From the NCBI RefSeq assembly GCF_004330295.1, contig NZ_SJOJ01000014.1, positions 89,666 to 153,665 of the forward strand: a stretch of 64,000 nucleotides of DNA, written 5' to 3'. The position numbers and the translations under genes are program-made. Positions 44,333 to 54,677 of this stretch are shown piece by piece. Each line of letters starts with the position of its first letter. Position 1 is the first letter of the stretch. Under the pieces are notes generated by a model. That model did not search any database. It had not been told where the DNA came from and saw nothing but the letters and a program-made list of their open reading frames with translations. The stretch comes from Rahnella victoriana. GTDB taxonomy: Bacteria > Pseudomonadota > Gammaproteobacteria > Enterobacterales > Enterobacteriaceae.

Positions 44333-45232
44333 ATGTATTCCGGGCTGTTAATTATTCTCCTGCCGCTGATTGCCGGCTATCTCATTCCGCTCAAAAGCCG
44401 TTCCCTGCTGCATCTCGTGAACCAGTTACTGAGCTGGATGGTGTATGTCATCCTGTTCATTATGGGCATCAGTCTGGCTTTTCTCGACAATCTCAGCACC
44501 AATTTACTGCTGATATTCAAATACGCGGCCGTCTGCTTCCTGTGTATTTTCGTGATGAACTACGCCGCGCTGTGGCTGCTGGAACGCCGCAAACCCTGGA
44601 AAACGCAATACAAACAAGAAAAACTGCCGTCGCGTATTCACATGGCACTGGAATCCCTGAAACTGTGTGGCGTGGTGGTCGGCGGTTTTGCACTCGGCCT
44701 GACCCAATGGCACTGGCTGACGTTCGCCTCGCAGGCCAGCGAAATCGCGCTGTTATTCCTGCTGGCGCTGGTCGGTCTGCAACTGCGCAACAGCAGCATG
44801 ACCCTGCGCCAGATTATCCTCAACCGTCGCGGCATGATGGTGGCGGTGGTGGTGGCGCTCAGCGCCCTGATTGGCGGTGCGCTGGCTGCCGTGCTGCTCG
44901 GTCTGCCGCTGAAAACCGGCCTGGCGATGGCGTCCGGTTACGGCTGGTATTCGCTTTCCGGTATCGTGCTGACCGATTCCTTCGGGCCGGTGATTGGCAG
45001 CGCCGCCTTCTTTAACGATCTGGCGCGCGAACTGTGCGCCATCATGCTGATCCCGACGCTGGTACGCAGCAGCCGCTCGACGGCACTTGGTCTGTGCGGC
45101 GCGACGTCGATGGACTTCACCCTCCCGGTTTTACAGCGCAGTGGCGGGCTGGATATGGTGCCGCCCGCCGTGGTGCACGGCTTTATCCTCAGCCTGATCG
45201 CCCCGGTGTTAATGGCCTTTTTCTCCGCCTGA
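44333..45232 (+). CDS. lysO: L-lysine exporter LysO (YbjE)
   Basis: Inner-membrane exporter of L-lysine and thialysine. The 299 residues equal E. coli LysO. Around eight helices are predicted, with EKLPSRIHMALESLKLCGVVVGGFALG, FLLALVGLQLRNSSMTLRQI, GYGWYSLSGIVLTDSFGPVIGSAAFFNDLARE and LGLCGATSMDFTLPVLQRSGG. Start at MYSGLLIILL by family length; the frame runs back to 44285. The ribosome site (AGGGA) is weak and distant. The 189-bp upstream region contains no ArgR or lysine-riboswitch motif that I recognise. Confidence 0.95.
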   Translation: MYSGLLIILLPLIAGYLIPLKSRSLLHLVNQLLSWMVYVILFIMGISLAFLDNLSTNLLLIFKYAAVCFLCIFVMNYAALWLLERRKPWKTQYKQEKLPSRIHMALESLKLCGVVVGGFALGLTQWHWLTFASQASEIALLFLLALVGLQLRNSSMTLRQIILNRRGMMVAVVVALSALIGGALAAVLLGLPLKTGLAMASGYGWYSLSGIVLTDSFGPVIGSAAFFNDLARELCAIMLIPTLVRSSRSTALGLCGATSMDFTLPVLQRSGGLDMVPPAVVHGFILSLIAPVLMAFFSA

Positions 45233-45243
45233 TCACCGCCCTT

Positions 45244-45265
45244 CCCGCTGCCATCCGGCAGCGGG
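45244..45265 (+). other. GC-rich hairpin after lysO
   Basis: Perfect 9-bp stem CCCGCTGCC-ATCC-GGCAGCGGG, 12 bp after the lysO stop, no T run. Probably a 3' end stabiliser or weak terminator. Confidence 0.55.
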
Positions 45266-45281
45266 TGCCTCCCAGCAAAAC

Positions 45282-45295
45282 TTGCGATAAATCAA
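45282..45295 (+). promoter_or_regulatory. FNR-like site upstream of hcp
   Basis: TTGCGATAAATCAA matches TTGAT-N4-ATCAA at 8 of 10 positions. If transcription starts near 45361 it sits at about -72. Anaerobic FNR activation of hcp from an upstream position is known in E. coli; here it is inferred. Confidence 0.5.
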
Positions 45296-45360
45296 CTTCG
45301 CGTCACTTTGTCTTAAAAACTCCTTCATTTCTGTTCCTGCCGGTTCTAGGCTTGCATTAA

Positions 45361-45383
45361 AACAAGCATTTCAAATGCAACTT
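45361..45383 (+). promoter_or_regulatory. NsrR-like operator of hcp-hcr
   Basis: A 23-bp sequence with the form AA-N-A-x-GCATTT-C-AAATGC-A-x-C-TT. It differs from the NsrR consensus (two ATGCATTT-like arms around one base) at two symmetric positions. NsrR is the nitric-oxide-sensing repressor of hcp in E. coli. The site lies 17-39 bp before the start codon, where bound repressor would block initiation. Confidence 0.65.
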
Positions 45384-45399
45384 TAAAAAGGACCTCATC

Positions 45400-47052
45400 A
45401 TGTTTTGTGTGCAATGTGAACAAACAGTCCGTACCCCGGCGGGCAATGGCTGCGCTTATGCGCAGGGTATGTGTGGTAAAACGGCAGAAACCTCTGATTT
45501 ACAAGACTTACTGGTGGCCGTGCTGGAAGGATTATCCGCCTGGGCGCTCACCGCCCGCGGCTACGGCATCACTGATGCCGGGATCGACAGCTTCGCGCCC
45601 CGCGCCTTTTTCTCCACCCTGACCAACGTCAACTTCGATTCTGACCGTATCGTGGGTTATGCCCGCGAGGCCATTATTCACCGCGAGGCGCTGGCCGTCC
45701 GTTGCCGTCTGATGGATCCTGATGTCATCGTCAGCCACCCGCTGGCCGCACTGGAACTGGTGAGCGATAACCTCAGCGAGCTGCAACAGCAGGCGCAGCA
45801 GTTTGCCCTCAACAGTGACAAAGCGCAGATCGGCGATGACATTCATGGTCTGCGGATGCTCTGTCTGTACGGCCTGAAAGGGGCGGCGGCCTATATGGAA
45901 CACGCCCATGTGCTGGGCCAGTCTGACACCGCCATTTATGCCGAATACCACCGCCTGATGGCCTGGCTGGGCACGCAGCCGTCAGACATGGGCGAACTGC
46001 TCAGCAACGCGATGGCGATCGGCAAAATGAACTTTGGCGTGATGGCGATCCTGGATAAAGGCGAAACCGACGCCTACGGGCACCCGCAACCGACGGCGGT
46101 GAATGTCCGTCCGCTGGCAGGCAAAGCGATCCTGATCTCCGGTCACGACCTGAAAGATTTGCAGATGCTGCTTGAGCAAACCGCCGGTACCGGCATCAAC
46201 ATCTACACCCACGGCGAAATGCTGCCTGCACACGGTTACCCTGAGCTGAAGAAATTTCCGCATCTGGCCGGTAACTACGGCAGCGGCTGGCAGAATCAGC
46301 AGGTGGAATTCGCCCGATTCCCCGGTCCGGTGGTCATGACATCGAACTGCATTATTGATCCGAACGTCGGCAATTATGGCGACCGCATCTGGACACGCAG
46401 CATCGTCGGCTGGCCGGGCGTACAGCATCTGGAAGGCGAAGATTTTGCGCCGGTCATCGCCCAGGCGTTGCAGCTTCCGGGCTTCCGTTACAGCGAGATT
46501 GAGCAGGAAATCACCGTCGGATTTGGCCGTCAGACCTTGCTCAGCGCGGCAGATACCGTGATTGATCTGGTCGCTGCCAAAAAACTGCGTCATATCTTCC
46601 TGATCGGCGGCTGTGACGGCAGCCGTGGCGAACGCAGCTACTTCACCGATCTGGCCCTCAGCGTGCCGCAGGATTGCCTGATCATGACGCTGGCCTGCGG
46701 TAAATACCGTTTCAACAAACTGGATTTCGGTACGCTCGAAGGGTTGCCGCGCCTGCTGGACGTCGGTCAGTGTAACGACGCTTATTCCGCCATTATTCTT
46801 GCTGTGAATCTGGCTGAGAAATTAGGCTGTGGCGTGAATGATTTGCCGCTGAGTCTGGTGCTGTCGTGGTTTGAACAGAAAGCCATTGTGATCCTGCTGA
46901 CCCTGCTGTCGCTCGGGGTGAAAAACATCGCCACCGGCCCGACGGCGCCAGCCTTCCTCACCGATAACCTGCTGGCGATCCTGAATGAAAAATTTGGCCT
47001 GCGCGCAATCACCTCGGTGGAGCAGGATCTGAAAACCATGCTGCCGGAGTAA
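45400..47052 (+). CDS. hcp: Hydroxylamine reductase / hybrid-cluster protein
   Basis: Cytoplasmic Fe-S/oxo protein, in E. coli a high-affinity nitric oxide reductase and protein S-nitrosylase under anaerobiosis. The 550 residues match E. coli. The N-terminal [4Fe-4S] cysteines are C3, C6, C18 and C25 (CVQCEQ...[10 protein letters not shown]). Hybrid-cluster ligands lie in [20 protein letters not shown] and [15 protein letters not shown]-like and NsrR-like sites precede it, and hcr follows after six bases. Confidence 0.97.
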   Translation: MFCVQCEQTVRTPAGNGCAYAQGMCGKTAETSDLQDLLVAVLEGLSAWALTARGYGITDAGIDSFAPRAFFSTLTNVNFDSDRIVGYAREAIIHREALAVRCRLMDPDVIVSHPLAALELVSDNLSELQQQAQQFALNSDKAQIGDDIHGLRMLCLYGLKGAAAYMEHAHVLGQSDTAIYAEYHRLMAWLGTQPSDMGELLSNAMAIGKMNFGVMAILDKGETDAYGHPQPTAVNVRPLAGKAILISGHDLKDLQMLLEQTAGTGINIYTHGEMLPAHGYPELKKFPHLAGNYGSGWQNQQVEFARFPGPVVMTSNCIIDPNVGNYGDRIWTRSIVGWPGVQHLEGEDFAPVIAQALQLPGFRYSEIEQEITVGFGRQTLLSAADTVIDLVAAKKLRHIFLIGGCDGSRGERSYFTDLALSVPQDCLIMTLACGKYRFNKLDFGTLEGLPRLLDVGQCNDAYSAIILAVNLAEKLGCGVNDLPLSLVLSWFEQKAIVILLTLLSLGVKNIATGPTAPAFLTDNLLAILNEKFGLRAITSVEQDLKTMLPE

Positions 47053-47058
47053 GCTGAA

Positions 47059-48072
47059 ATGAAATTTCCTTTATTTCCCGATCAGCCGACCGCGCTATGC
47101 CAGAATCGCATGCAGGTCTGTTCCGTTACGCAGGAAACACCGGATGTACGCACGCTGTCGCTGATGACTCACGATGTCTATCCGTATCGTCCCGGACAGT
47201 TTGCGCTGGTCAATATCGGCCAGAGTGGCGATGTGCAGCGCGCGTATACGCTCTCCTCCACGCCGGGAAAAAGCCGTTTTATTCAGCTGACGGTGCGCCG
47301 CATCGACGGTGGCACAGGTTCATCCTGGCTGACGGAGCAGGTGAAACCCGGTGATTATGTCTGGCTGAGTGATGCACAAGGGGAATTCACCTGCGACACC
47401 GAACAGCCGCTGTTATTGCTGGCGGCAGGCTGTGGTGTGACGCCGGTGATGTCGATCACGCGGGATGTGCTGGCACATCATCCGGCGCAAAGTGTGCAGG
47501 TGTTTTACAGTGTGCGCAGCCCGCAGGACATCATTTTTGCCGATGAATGGCAGCAACTGGCGGCCCAATATCCGCAACTGAACCTGACCATTCTGGCGGA
47601 AAAGGATGCCGCGCCGGGGCACATCGCCGGGCGTCTGAGCCAGGATTTACTGCAAAGTCAGGTCCCGGATATGCGTCAACGACGGGTGATGATTTGCGGC
47701 CCGGCGCCGTATATGCAACTGGCGGGAGACTGGGCGAAGGCGCTGGGCGCGGCGCAGGAGAATATCGTCAAAGAACAGTTTCAGGCAGCGGAGGCGGAAG
47801 TGTCTGCTGATCAGCAACTGACGCTGACCCGCCTGACACCGTTACAGCATTACCGCGTGCCGGTCGGTTCGACCCTGCTGGCCGCCATGGAGCAACACAA
47901 GCTACCGGTCACCGCGGCCTGCCGTGCGGGCGTCTGCGGCAGCTGTAAAACCCGGATACTTTCCGGTGATTATCAGACCACCAGCCGCATGACGCTGACC
48001 GACGAAGAGGTCGCTCAGGGTTATGTACTGGCCTGTAGCTGTCAGCTTCAGGGCGACGTCACCCTCGCCTGA
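47059..48072 (+). CDS. hcr: NADH oxidoreductase Hcr, electron donor to Hcp
   Basis: Passes electrons from NADH to Hcp. The 337 residues (E. coli 322) hold an FAD domain with [10 protein letters not shown], an NAD domain with [13 protein letters not shown] and MICGPAPYM, and a C-terminal plant-type [2Fe-2S] ferredoxin with [13 protein letters not shown] and a final Cys in LACSCQ. Downstream, an 8-bp inverted repeat CTGCCCGC/GCGGGCAG (48089-48125) lies in the 178-bp gap before poxB. Confidence 0.96.
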   Translation: MKFPLFPDQPTALCQNRMQVCSVTQETPDVRTLSLMTHDVYPYRPGQFALVNIGQSGDVQRAYTLSSTPGKSRFIQLTVRRIDGGTGSSWLTEQVKPGDYVWLSDAQGEFTCDTEQPLLLLAAGCGVTPVMSITRDVLAHHPAQSVQVFYSVRSPQDIIFADEWQQLAAQYPQLNLTILAEKDAAPGHIAGRLSQDLLQSQVPDMRQRRVMICGPAPYMQLAGDWAKALGAAQENIVKEQFQAAEAEVSADQQLTLTRLTPLQHYRVPVGSTLLAAMEQHKLPVTAACRAGVCGSCKTRILSGDYQTTSRMTLTDEEVAQGYVLACSCQLQGDVTLA

Positions 48073-48203
48073 TCCCCGCCTTAACGCCCTGCCCGCACAT
48101 GACTTTTTACAGTCTGCGCGGGCAGATTTACAAATCTTCACCTCCCTCACTCGCGTATTTTTGTATGGTTTAAGGCTGAACATTCAAGGATGTAATCAGT
48201 GGA

Positions 48204-48210
48204 CTATGCT
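48204..48210 (+). promoter_or_regulatory. Possible RpoS-type -10 of poxB
   Basis: CTATGCT, a -10 hexamer (TATGCT) preceded by the C favoured by sigma-S, 40 bp before the poxB ATG; no clear -35. RpoS control of poxB is known in E. coli. Tentative. Confidence 0.35.
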
Positions 48211-48250
48211 TAACGCAGTTATTTTTCAGCATCAGTGGAGGGATTCAGTA

Positions 48251-49975
48251 ATGAAACAACAAAGCGTAGCAGCATATCTGGCGAAAACTCTCGAGGCAGC
48301 AGGCGTAAAAAGGATCTGGGGCGTCACCGGCGACTCCCTGAACGGGCTGAGCGACAGCCTGAACCGCATGGGCACCATCGAATGGCTGGGTACGCGCCAT
48401 GAAGAAGTGGCTGCGTTTGCCGCCGGTGCCGAAGCGCAAATCACCGGTGAGCTGGCGGTCTGCGCCGGTTCCTGTGGTCCCGGCAACCTGCATCTGATCA
48501 ACGGCCTGTTCGATTGCCATCGCAATCACGTGCCGGTTGTGGCGATTGCCGCCCATATTCCGTCGAGTGAAATCGGCAGCGGTTATTTTCAGGAAACCCA
48601 TCCGACCGAATTATTCCGCGAATGCAGCCATTACTGCGAACTGATCAGCAATCCCGAGCAACTGCCGCAGGTGCTGGCGATCGCCATGCGCAAAGCCATT
48701 CTCAATCGTGGCGTGTCGGTGATTGTGCTGCCGGGCGATGTGGCGCTCAGGCCAGCGCCGGAAGACGCCAAAGTCAGCTGGTATCCGCCGGTGCTGCCGA
48801 AAGTCACCCCACAGCCCACGGAACTGGCGAAGCTGGCCGAACTGCTGAACGGCGCGACCAATATCACAATGATGTGTGGCAGCGGCTGCGCGGGCGCGCA
48901 TGACGAAGTGATTAAGCTGGCTGAAACCCTGAAAGCGCCGGTCGTCCATGCCCTGCGCGGGAAAGAACATATCGAGTGGGACAATCCGTACAGCGTCGGC
49001 ATGACCGGGCTGATCGGTTTTTCTTCCGGCTATCACGCCATGCTCAATGCCGACACCCTGATCCTGCTCGGTACGCAATTCCCGTATCGCGCCTTCTATC
49101 CGACCGATGCCAAAATCATTCAGATCGACATTAATCCGGGCAGCATCGGCGCGCATTGCCATGTGGATATGGCGCTGGTCGGCGACATCAAATCCACCCT
49201 GACCGCCCTTCTGCCGCAATTGCAGGTGAAAAATGAACGCAAGTTCCTCGACAAGGCGCTGAAGCATTACGAAGAAGCGCGCAAAGATCTCGACGGGCTG
49301 GCGACGCCGAACGACAAGCAGCCGATCCATCCGCAATATCTGGCGCAGCAGATCAGCCGCTTTGCCGCCGCCGATGCGATTTTCACCTGCGACGTCGGCA
49401 CGCCGACCGTCTGGGCCTGCCGTTATCTGCAAATGAACGGTCAGCGCCGTCTGCTCGGCTCGTTTAACCACGGCTCAATGGCGAATGCCATGCCGCAGGC
49501 GATTGGCGCGCAAGCCATTGACCGCACGCGGCAGGTGGTCGCCCTGTGCGGTGACGGCGGATTCGCCATGCTGATGGGGGATTTCCTGACGCTGGCGCAG
49601 CAAAAGCTGCCGGTGAAAATCATCATTTTCAACAACAGTGTGCTGGGATTTGTGGCGATGGAAATGAAATCCGGCGGCTATCTCACGGACGGTACCGAGT
49701 TGAAAAACCCGGATTTCGCCGCCATTGCTGAAGCCGCAGGCATCAAAGGCATCCGCGTTGAAAAAGCCTCGGATATTGACACCGCCCTTCAGGATGCCTT
49801 CGCCTACGAAGGTCCGGTGCTGATCGATGCGATCACCGCCACCGAAGAACTGGCGATGCCGCCGCAGATCAAATTCGAGCAAGCCAAAGGCTTCAGCCTG
49901 TACATGCTGCGCGCAGTGATCAGCGGTCGTGGCGACGAAGTGGTTGAACTGGCAAAAACCAACTGGCTGCGATAA
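48251..49975 (+). CDS. poxB: Pyruvate dehydrogenase (quinone), pyruvate oxidase PoxB
   Basis: Peripheral membrane flavoenzyme that decarboxylates pyruvate to acetate and CO2 and reduces ubiquinone, mainly in stationary phase. The 574 residues (E. coli 572) have the three-domain TPP-enzyme layout. The catalytic Glu is in [12 protein letters not shown], the FAD region is central, and the TPP motif [15 protein letters not shown]...FNN is near residue 435. The C-terminal KTNWLR is the lipid-binding tail. GGAGGG precedes the ATG; the longer frame from 48023 overlaps hcr and is rejected. Confidence 0.98.
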   Translation: MKQQSVAAYLAKTLEAAGVKRIWGVTGDSLNGLSDSLNRMGTIEWLGTRHEEVAAFAAGAEAQITGELAVCAGSCGPGNLHLINGLFDCHRNHVPVVAIAAHIPSSEIGSGYFQETHPTELFRECSHYCELISNPEQLPQVLAIAMRKAILNRGVSVIVLPGDVALRPAPEDAKVSWYPPVLPKVTPQPTELAKLAELLNGATNITMMCGSGCAGAHDEVIKLAETLKAPVVHALRGKEHIEWDNPYSVGMTGLIGFSSGYHAMLNADTLILLGTQFPYRAFYPTDAKIIQIDINPGSIGAHCHVDMALVGDIKSTLTALLPQLQVKNERKFLDKALKHYEEARKDLDGLATPNDKQPIHPQYLAQQISRFAAADAIFTCDVGTPTVWACRYLQMNGQRRLLGSFNHGSMANAMPQAIGAQAIDRTRQVVALCGDGGFAMLMGDFLTLAQQKLPVKIIIFNNSVLGFVAMEMKSGGYLTDGTELKNPDFAAIAEAAGIKGIRVEKASDIDTALQDAFAYEGPVLIDAITATEELAMPPQIKFEQAKGFSLYMLRAVISGRGDEVVELAKTNWLR

Positions 49976-49992
49976 CCCTGACAGGGCTATAG

Positions 49993-50028
49993 TGCATGAT
50001 TAGGCGGGTAATTCTGTCTAATCATGCA
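49993..50028. repeat. Perfect 11-bp inverted repeat between poxB and ltaE
   Basis: TGCATGATTAG, 14-base spacer, CTAATCATGCA. It has no T run and ends 33 bp before the ltaE TTG. It could be an operator for an unknown regulator or a leader hairpin. Confidence 0.6.
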
Positions 50029-50061
50029 TTCACAACTACAACCCGAGAAGAGGAAGCCACG

Positions 50062-51075
50062 TTGATCGACTTACGCAGTGATACCGTAACCCGCCCCAGT
50101 GAAGCGATGCGTCAGGCCATGGCCCGCGCTGAAGTCGGCGATGATGTCTACGGCGATGACCCAACGGTAAATGCTTTGCAGGACATGGCCGCAAAGCTGT
50201 GCGGTAAAGAAGCAGCGCTGTTTTTACCGACCGGCACACAGGCCAACCTGGTGGCGTTGCTGACGCACTGCCAGCGTGGCGAAGAATATATTGTCGGCCA
50301 GAAAGCCCACAATTATATGTACGAAGCAGGCGGTGCGGCGGTCCTCGGCAGCATTCAGCCGCAGCCGCTGGATATGGACGCTGACGGTTCGATTCCGCTG
50401 GATAAAGTCGCCGCCGCCATCAAACCGGATGACATTCACTTCGCCCGTACCCGCCTGCTGAGTCTGGAAAATACCCACAGCGGCAAGGTGCTGCCGCTGG
50501 AATATCTGCAAAAGGCGTTTGCCTTCACCCGCGAAAAAGGGCTGGCGCTGCATATCGACGGTGCCCGCATTATGAATGCGGCCGTGGCACAGAACGTGGA
50601 ACTGCGCGAGATCACGCAGTATTGCGACACGCTGACGATCTGCCTGTCGAAAGGTCTGGGCGCGCCGATTGGCTCCCTGCTGGTCGGCAGCAAAGAGTAC
50701 ATCCAGCGCGCGAACCGCTGGCGCAAAATGACCGGCGGCGGTATGCGCCAGTCCGGGATTCTGGCCGCAGCGGCAATTTACGCGCTGGAAAACAACGTGG
50801 CACGTCTGAAAGATGACCACGACAATGCGCAGTGGCTGGCGGAAGAACTGAGCAAGATCGGCGTCGAAATTGCCGCGCCGGGTGCTCAGACCAACGTGCT
50901 GTACATCAAACAGAGCGCAGAGCTGGCGGCTAAAATGGGGCCGTGGATGCTGGAGCGCGGTGTGATCATCAGCGCCGGTCCCCTGACCCGTGTGCTGACG
51001 CACATCAATATCAGCCGCGAAGATCTGCAAAAAGTCGTGGCGCTGTGGCAGGAATTCCTGCACCAGCACGCCTGA
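50062..51075 (+). CDS. ltaE: Low-specificity L-threonine aldolase
   Basis: PLP enzyme splitting L-threonine and L-allo-threonine to glycine and acetaldehyde. Start is a TTG (IDLRSDTVTRPS) with GAGGA eight bases upstream; 337 residues against 333 in E. coli, where the aligned codon is ATG. Blocks: VGDDVYGDDPTVNALQD, FLPTGTQANLVALL, SLENTHSGKVLP, HIDGARIMNA and the PLP lysine in CLSKGLGAPIGS. Upstream frames to 49996 run through an inverted repeat and lack homology. Confidence 0.95.
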   Translation: MIDLRSDTVTRPSEAMRQAMARAEVGDDVYGDDPTVNALQDMAAKLCGKEAALFLPTGTQANLVALLTHCQRGEEYIVGQKAHNYMYEAGGAAVLGSIQPQPLDMDADGSIPLDKVAAAIKPDDIHFARTRLLSLENTHSGKVLPLEYLQKAFAFTREKGLALHIDGARIMNAAVAQNVELREITQYCDTLTICLSKGLGAPIGSLLVGSKEYIQRANRWRKMTGGGMRQSGILAAAAIYALENNVARLKDDHDNAQWLAEELSKIGVEIAAPGAQTNVLYIKQSAELAAKMGPWMLERGVIISAGPLTRVLTHINISREDLQKVVALWQEFLHQHA

Positions 51076-51154
51076 CAGGCCGTCCGGTTCACGGCGATAA
51101 CCTGCGGGCTATCGCCGTATTTTCTGCTTTATCTCCCTCACACTGACCGAGCAA

Positions 51155-52615
51155 ATGGAAATGCCAATCACGACACACACTGGCCGGATCGTCGTTCTCG
51201 GCGCCAGCGGATATATCGGACAACATCTTACCGCGCATCTCAGCCAGCAAGGCTTTCAGGTGACAGCCGCCGCACGCCGGATCGAATGGTTACAGCAACA
51301 AAAATGGCCGAACGTCCGCTGCTGTTTCGCCGATGTGTATCAGAGTAAAACGCTGGCTGCCGCCTTTGAAGGCGCGGATGTGCTGGTGTATCTGGTTCAC
51401 GCGATGGCCGAAGATGATGACTTGCTGGAAAAGGAACGGCAGGCCGCGCAACACACCCTGCTGGCGCTGAAAGAGTCCTCCATTAAGCACATTGTGTATC
51501 TCGGCTCGATGCAGCCGGAAGACAACCATTCGCCGCATTTGCAGGCGAGAAAACTGACCGGCGATTTGCTGCGCATGAGTGCCATCCCGGTGACAGAACT
51601 GCGCACCGGCATTGTGATTGGCGCGGGTTCTGCCGCGTTCGAAGTGATGCGTGACATGGTCTATAACCTGCCGGTGCTGACGCCGCCGCGCTGGGTCCGC
51701 TCAAAGTCCTCCCCCATTGCGCTGGAAAACCTGCTGAATTATTTGCAGGGGCTGGTGACACTGCCTGCCAGCGAAAATCAGATCCTGGAGGCCGCAGGAC
51801 CGGAGTACATCAGCTATCAGACCCTGTTTGAACGCTTTATCGCCATGAGCGGCAAACGCCGCTGGCTGATCCCGGTTCCCCTGCCGACCTCCTTTGTTTC
51901 GGTGTATTTCCTCAGCCTGATCACCTCCGTGCCGACGTCGCTGGCGAAGGCGCTGATTCAGGGGCTGAATCACGATTTACCGGCTGACAGTGAGAAACTG
52001 CAAAGGCTGATCCCGCAGACCCTGATCCCTGTTGATGAGGCGATCCGCACGACACTGGAAAAAGAACAGCAGCAAATTATGGATTCACCGGACTGGGGCT
52101 ACGATGCGGATGCCCGTGCGCGCTGGCGCCCCGGCTACGGTTATTACCCGAAACAAGCCGGTTTTACGCTGGAAACTTCAGCCACCAAAGCCTCACTCTG
52201 GAAAGTCATTCAGCAGCTGGGCGGCGCGGAGGGGTATTTCTATGCCAACGGCTTATGGAAAACGCGGGCGCGCATCGATGATTTACTTGGCGGCGGCGTA
52301 AAATACGGCCGGCCTGATCGCGACTTTCTGAAACCCGGCGATAAAATCGATGGCTGGAAAGTCATCGGGCTGAAACCGCAGCGAGAACTGGCGCTGTTAT
52401 TCGGCATGAAAGCGCCGGGGCTGGGGCGCTTAACGTTCACCATTACCGATCATGGCGAGAGCCGCAGTCTGGATGTGCGCGCGTGGTGGCATCCCGCCGG
52501 GTTCAGCGGGCTGCTGTACTGGTTCAGTATGATGCCCGCTCATCAGTTTATTTTTCGTGGCATGGCAAAACGCATCGCCAGCCTTGCCCGGCAGAAAGAC
52601 CGTTGCGGACGCTAG
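51155..52615 (+). CDS. ybjT: YbjT, NAD(P)-binding SDR-family protein with DUF2867
   Basis: 486 residues (E. coli YbjT 476). The N-terminal Rossmann domain has VVLGASGYIGQHLTAHL, an atypical SDR type, followed by YLGSMQPED and ARKLTGDLLR. The C-terminal DUF2867 domain (about 320-480) begins near the YYPKQAGF block and carries DDLLGGGVKYGRPD and WWHPAGFSGLLYW. Function unknown. The ATG two codons downstream (51161) is an equally possible start. Confidence 0.88.
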   Translation: MEMPITTHTGRIVVLGASGYIGQHLTAHLSQQGFQVTAAARRIEWLQQQKWPNVRCCFADVYQSKTLAAAFEGADVLVYLVHAMAEDDDLLEKERQAAQHTLLALKESSIKHIVYLGSMQPEDNHSPHLQARKLTGDLLRMSAIPVTELRTGIVIGAGSAAFEVMRDMVYNLPVLTPPRWVRSKSSPIALENLLNYLQGLVTLPASENQILEAAGPEYISYQTLFERFIAMSGKRRWLIPVPLPTSFVSVYFLSLITSVPTSLAKALIQGLNHDLPADSEKLQRLIPQTLIPVDEAIRTTLEKEQQQIMDSPDWGYDADARARWRPGYGYYPKQAGFTLETSATKASLWKVIQQLGGAEGYFYANGLWKTRARIDDLLGGGVKYGRPDRDFLKPGDKIDGWKVIGLKPQRELALLFGMKAPGLGRLTFTITDHGESRSLDVRAWWHPAGFSGLLYWFSMMPAHQFIFRGMAKRIASLARQKDRCGR

Positions 52616-52771
52616 AAAGGGTCATTTAATCCGCTTTCGGACACAGCTTTCCCCCTTTCCCATTGCAACCCGCACAATTTCACGAAAGAATGGCACCCTT
52701 ATTGCTGAGGGGTGCCAGAACTCTGACGCTGACAATATTTTTTCTCTATTTATGAAGGCATTGGCCTGTAT

Positions 52772-53806
52772 ATGAAGGTTTTGGTTACCGGTGCGAGTGG
52801 CGGCCCTGGACGTAACGCCGTTGAGTTTCTGCGAAATAAAGGCATCAAAGTCCGGGCGACAGGCCGTAACGCCGCCATGGGATCGCTTTTGCAGAAAATG
52901 GGCGCGGAATTTATTCACGCCGATCTCACCACGCTGGTCTCAGCACAGGCAAAAGCGTTGCTGGCAGATATCGACACCGTCTGGCACTGTTCGGGGCTGA
53001 TGTCGCCGTGGGGCAGCGAACAGGAATTTGAACTGGCCAACGTGCGCGCCACGCGGCGTCTGGGCGAATGGTCGGCAGCTTATGGTGTCGAAAACTTCGT
53101 GCATATCTCCTCACCGGCCATCTATTTCGATTTCCACCATCACCGCGATATACAGGAAGATTTTCGTCCGCACCGTTTCGCTAACTCGTTTGCGCGCAGT
53201 AAAGCCGCCGGTGAGCAGGTGATCCACACGCTGGCACTGTCCAATCCGCAAACCCATTTCACCATCCTGCGGCCGCAGGGTATTTTCGGCCCGCACGATA
53301 ACGTGCTGCTGCCGCGCCTGTTACAGATGCTGAAATACGGCGGCACGCTGATGTTGCCACGCGGCGGCGAAGCACTGGTCGATATGACGTACGTCGAGAA
53401 CGCCGTACATGCAATGTGGCTGGCGACGCATTCTCAGTCCACCGAGTCCGGTCGCGCCTTCAACATTACCAATCAGCAGCCGCGCCCGCTGCGTACGCTG
53501 GTGCAGCAGCTGATGGAAAATCTGGATATCAAATACCGCATCCGCTCGGTGCCTTATCCGTTGCTGGATATGATGGCGCGGGGCATGGAGCGTATCAGCA
53601 AAAGCTCGCATAAAGAGCCGGTGCTGACGCATTACAGCGTGGCGAAACTGAATTTTGATCTCACGCTCGATACGCAGCGTGCGCAGAAAGAACTGGGCTA
53701 TGTGCCAGTGATTTCGCTCGATCAGGGGATTATCCGCACCGCCGACTGGCTGCGCGATCACGGTAAACTTCAGGGGCTGCACGGTATCGGTCCGAAACGC
53801 GACTGA
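52772..53806 (+). CDS. ybjS: YbjS, NAD-dependent epimerase/dehydratase-like protein
   Basis: Extended-SDR protein of 344 residues. It begins [20 protein letters not shown] (a GxxGxxG variant) and continues [33 protein letters not shown] and [16 protein letters not shown]. At the usual catalytic YxxxK position the sequence reads FARSK, Phe in place of Tyr, so classical dehydrogenase or epimerase chemistry is doubtful. Substrate unknown. Follows ybjT by 156 bp, as in E. coli. Confidence 0.88.
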   Translation: MKVLVTGASGGPGRNAVEFLRNKGIKVRATGRNAAMGSLLQKMGAEFIHADLTTLVSAQAKALLADIDTVWHCSGLMSPWGSEQEFELANVRATRRLGEWSAAYGVENFVHISSPAIYFDFHHHRDIQEDFRPHRFANSFARSKAAGEQVIHTLALSNPQTHFTILRPQGIFGPHDNVLLPRLLQMLKYGGTLMLPRGGEALVDMTYVENAVHAMWLATHSQSTESGRAFNITNQQPRPLRTLVQQLMENLDIKYRIRSVPYPLLDMMARGMERISKSSHKEPVLTHYSVAKLNFDLTLDTQRAQKELGYVPVISLDQGIIRTADWLRDHGKLQGLHGIGPKRD

Positions 53807-53828
53807 CCGCCAGGGTCAGCCGCTGATT

Positions 53829-54677
53829 TCAGTCATTCTTATCCGGATACTGCACTAATAACGCCTGCGCGATGGCCTGCGTCTGGGCATCCGCATGACC
53901 GCGGTAATCACTCTGACGGAAATGCATCTGGAACGCGGCGATCACCCGCCGCTGCTGTTCCGGCGTCATGTCATCACTCACCGGATAGCCGTAGTCTTTC
54001 AGCAGCCCCAGTAATTGTGTCTGATCGACCGGTTGCTGCGGATTACGTCCCGCCAGAGAGTGATTCACCCGCGCCGTATCCGGCCACGCCCCAATCCCGC
54101 GTTCAGCCATTTCCTGCCACGGAAACAGCGGGCCGGGGTCATCCTTGCGCTGCGGGGCGATATCACTGTGTCCCACCACATTGCGCGGTTCAATCTGATA
54201 TCGCGTGACAATCTCCTGACTCAGATTTGCCAGCAAATCGATTTGCGCAGGCGGGAACGGATAGAATTTTTTGCCGAGCAGATGCCTGCTGTAGCCTTTA
54301 TTTTCCAGCTCAATGCCGACCGACGTGTCGTTGAGATTGGTGCGCCCGCGCCAGCCGCTGGCACCCGCATGCCAGGCGCGCCTATTTTCCGGCACCAGTT
54401 GCCACGCCACCGGTTTACCGTCTTCAAAGGGCGGTTGCGCCGGAATGAGGTAATGCGCGCTGACGTGTTCATCTGTAAGCGTATTTAATGCGTTGTTGAA
54501 ATCTTCGGCGGTGTAATGGATCACCAGAAAACGGATCCGCTGATCCGCGCCCTGCGCCTGCCGTGCCGTTTCCAACCGGAACGGCGCGTCTTTGGCTTTT
54601 TCGCTGGCACCCTGACACCCCGCCAGCAACAGCAAGGCGGCGGCCAGTAAGCCGCATGACAGACGGCGGCACATCAT
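53829..54677 (-). CDS. amiD: N-acetylmuramoyl-L-alanine amidase AmiD (outer-membrane lipoprotein)
   Basis: Zinc amidase that removes the peptide from MurNAc or anhydroMurNAc in peptidoglycan fragments. The 282-residue precursor has a lipoprotein signal ending LLLLAGC. The amidase_2 domain contains the zinc ligands His in VIHYTAED and His/Asp in [21 protein letters not shown], plus [10 protein letters not shown]. The C-terminal ~80 residues form a peptidoglycan-binding-like helical domain. Its start overlaps the ybjQ stop (ATGA), so the two are probably co-translated; a second ATG follows directly. Confidence 0.95.
   Translation of the reverse strand: MMCRRLSCGLLAAALLLLAGCQGASEKAKDAPFRLETARQAQGADQRIRFLVIHYTAEDFNNALNTLTDEHVSAHYLIPAQPPFEDGKPVAWQLVPENRRAWHAGASGWRGRTNLNDTSVGIELENKGYSRHLLGKKFYPFPPAQIDLLANLSQEIVTRYQIEPRNVVGHSDIAPQRKDDPGPLFPWQEMAERGIGAWPDTARVNHSLAGRNPQQPVDQTQLLGLLKDYGYPVSDDMTPEQQRRVIAAFQMHFRQSDYRGHADAQTQAIAQALLVQYPDKND

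Noticed and set aside
48611..49471. 286-codon minus-strand open frame
   Set aside because: Antisense to poxB, whose own motifs are intact.
50224..51069. 281-codon minus-strand open frame
   Set aside because: Antisense to ltaE; no recognisable domain.
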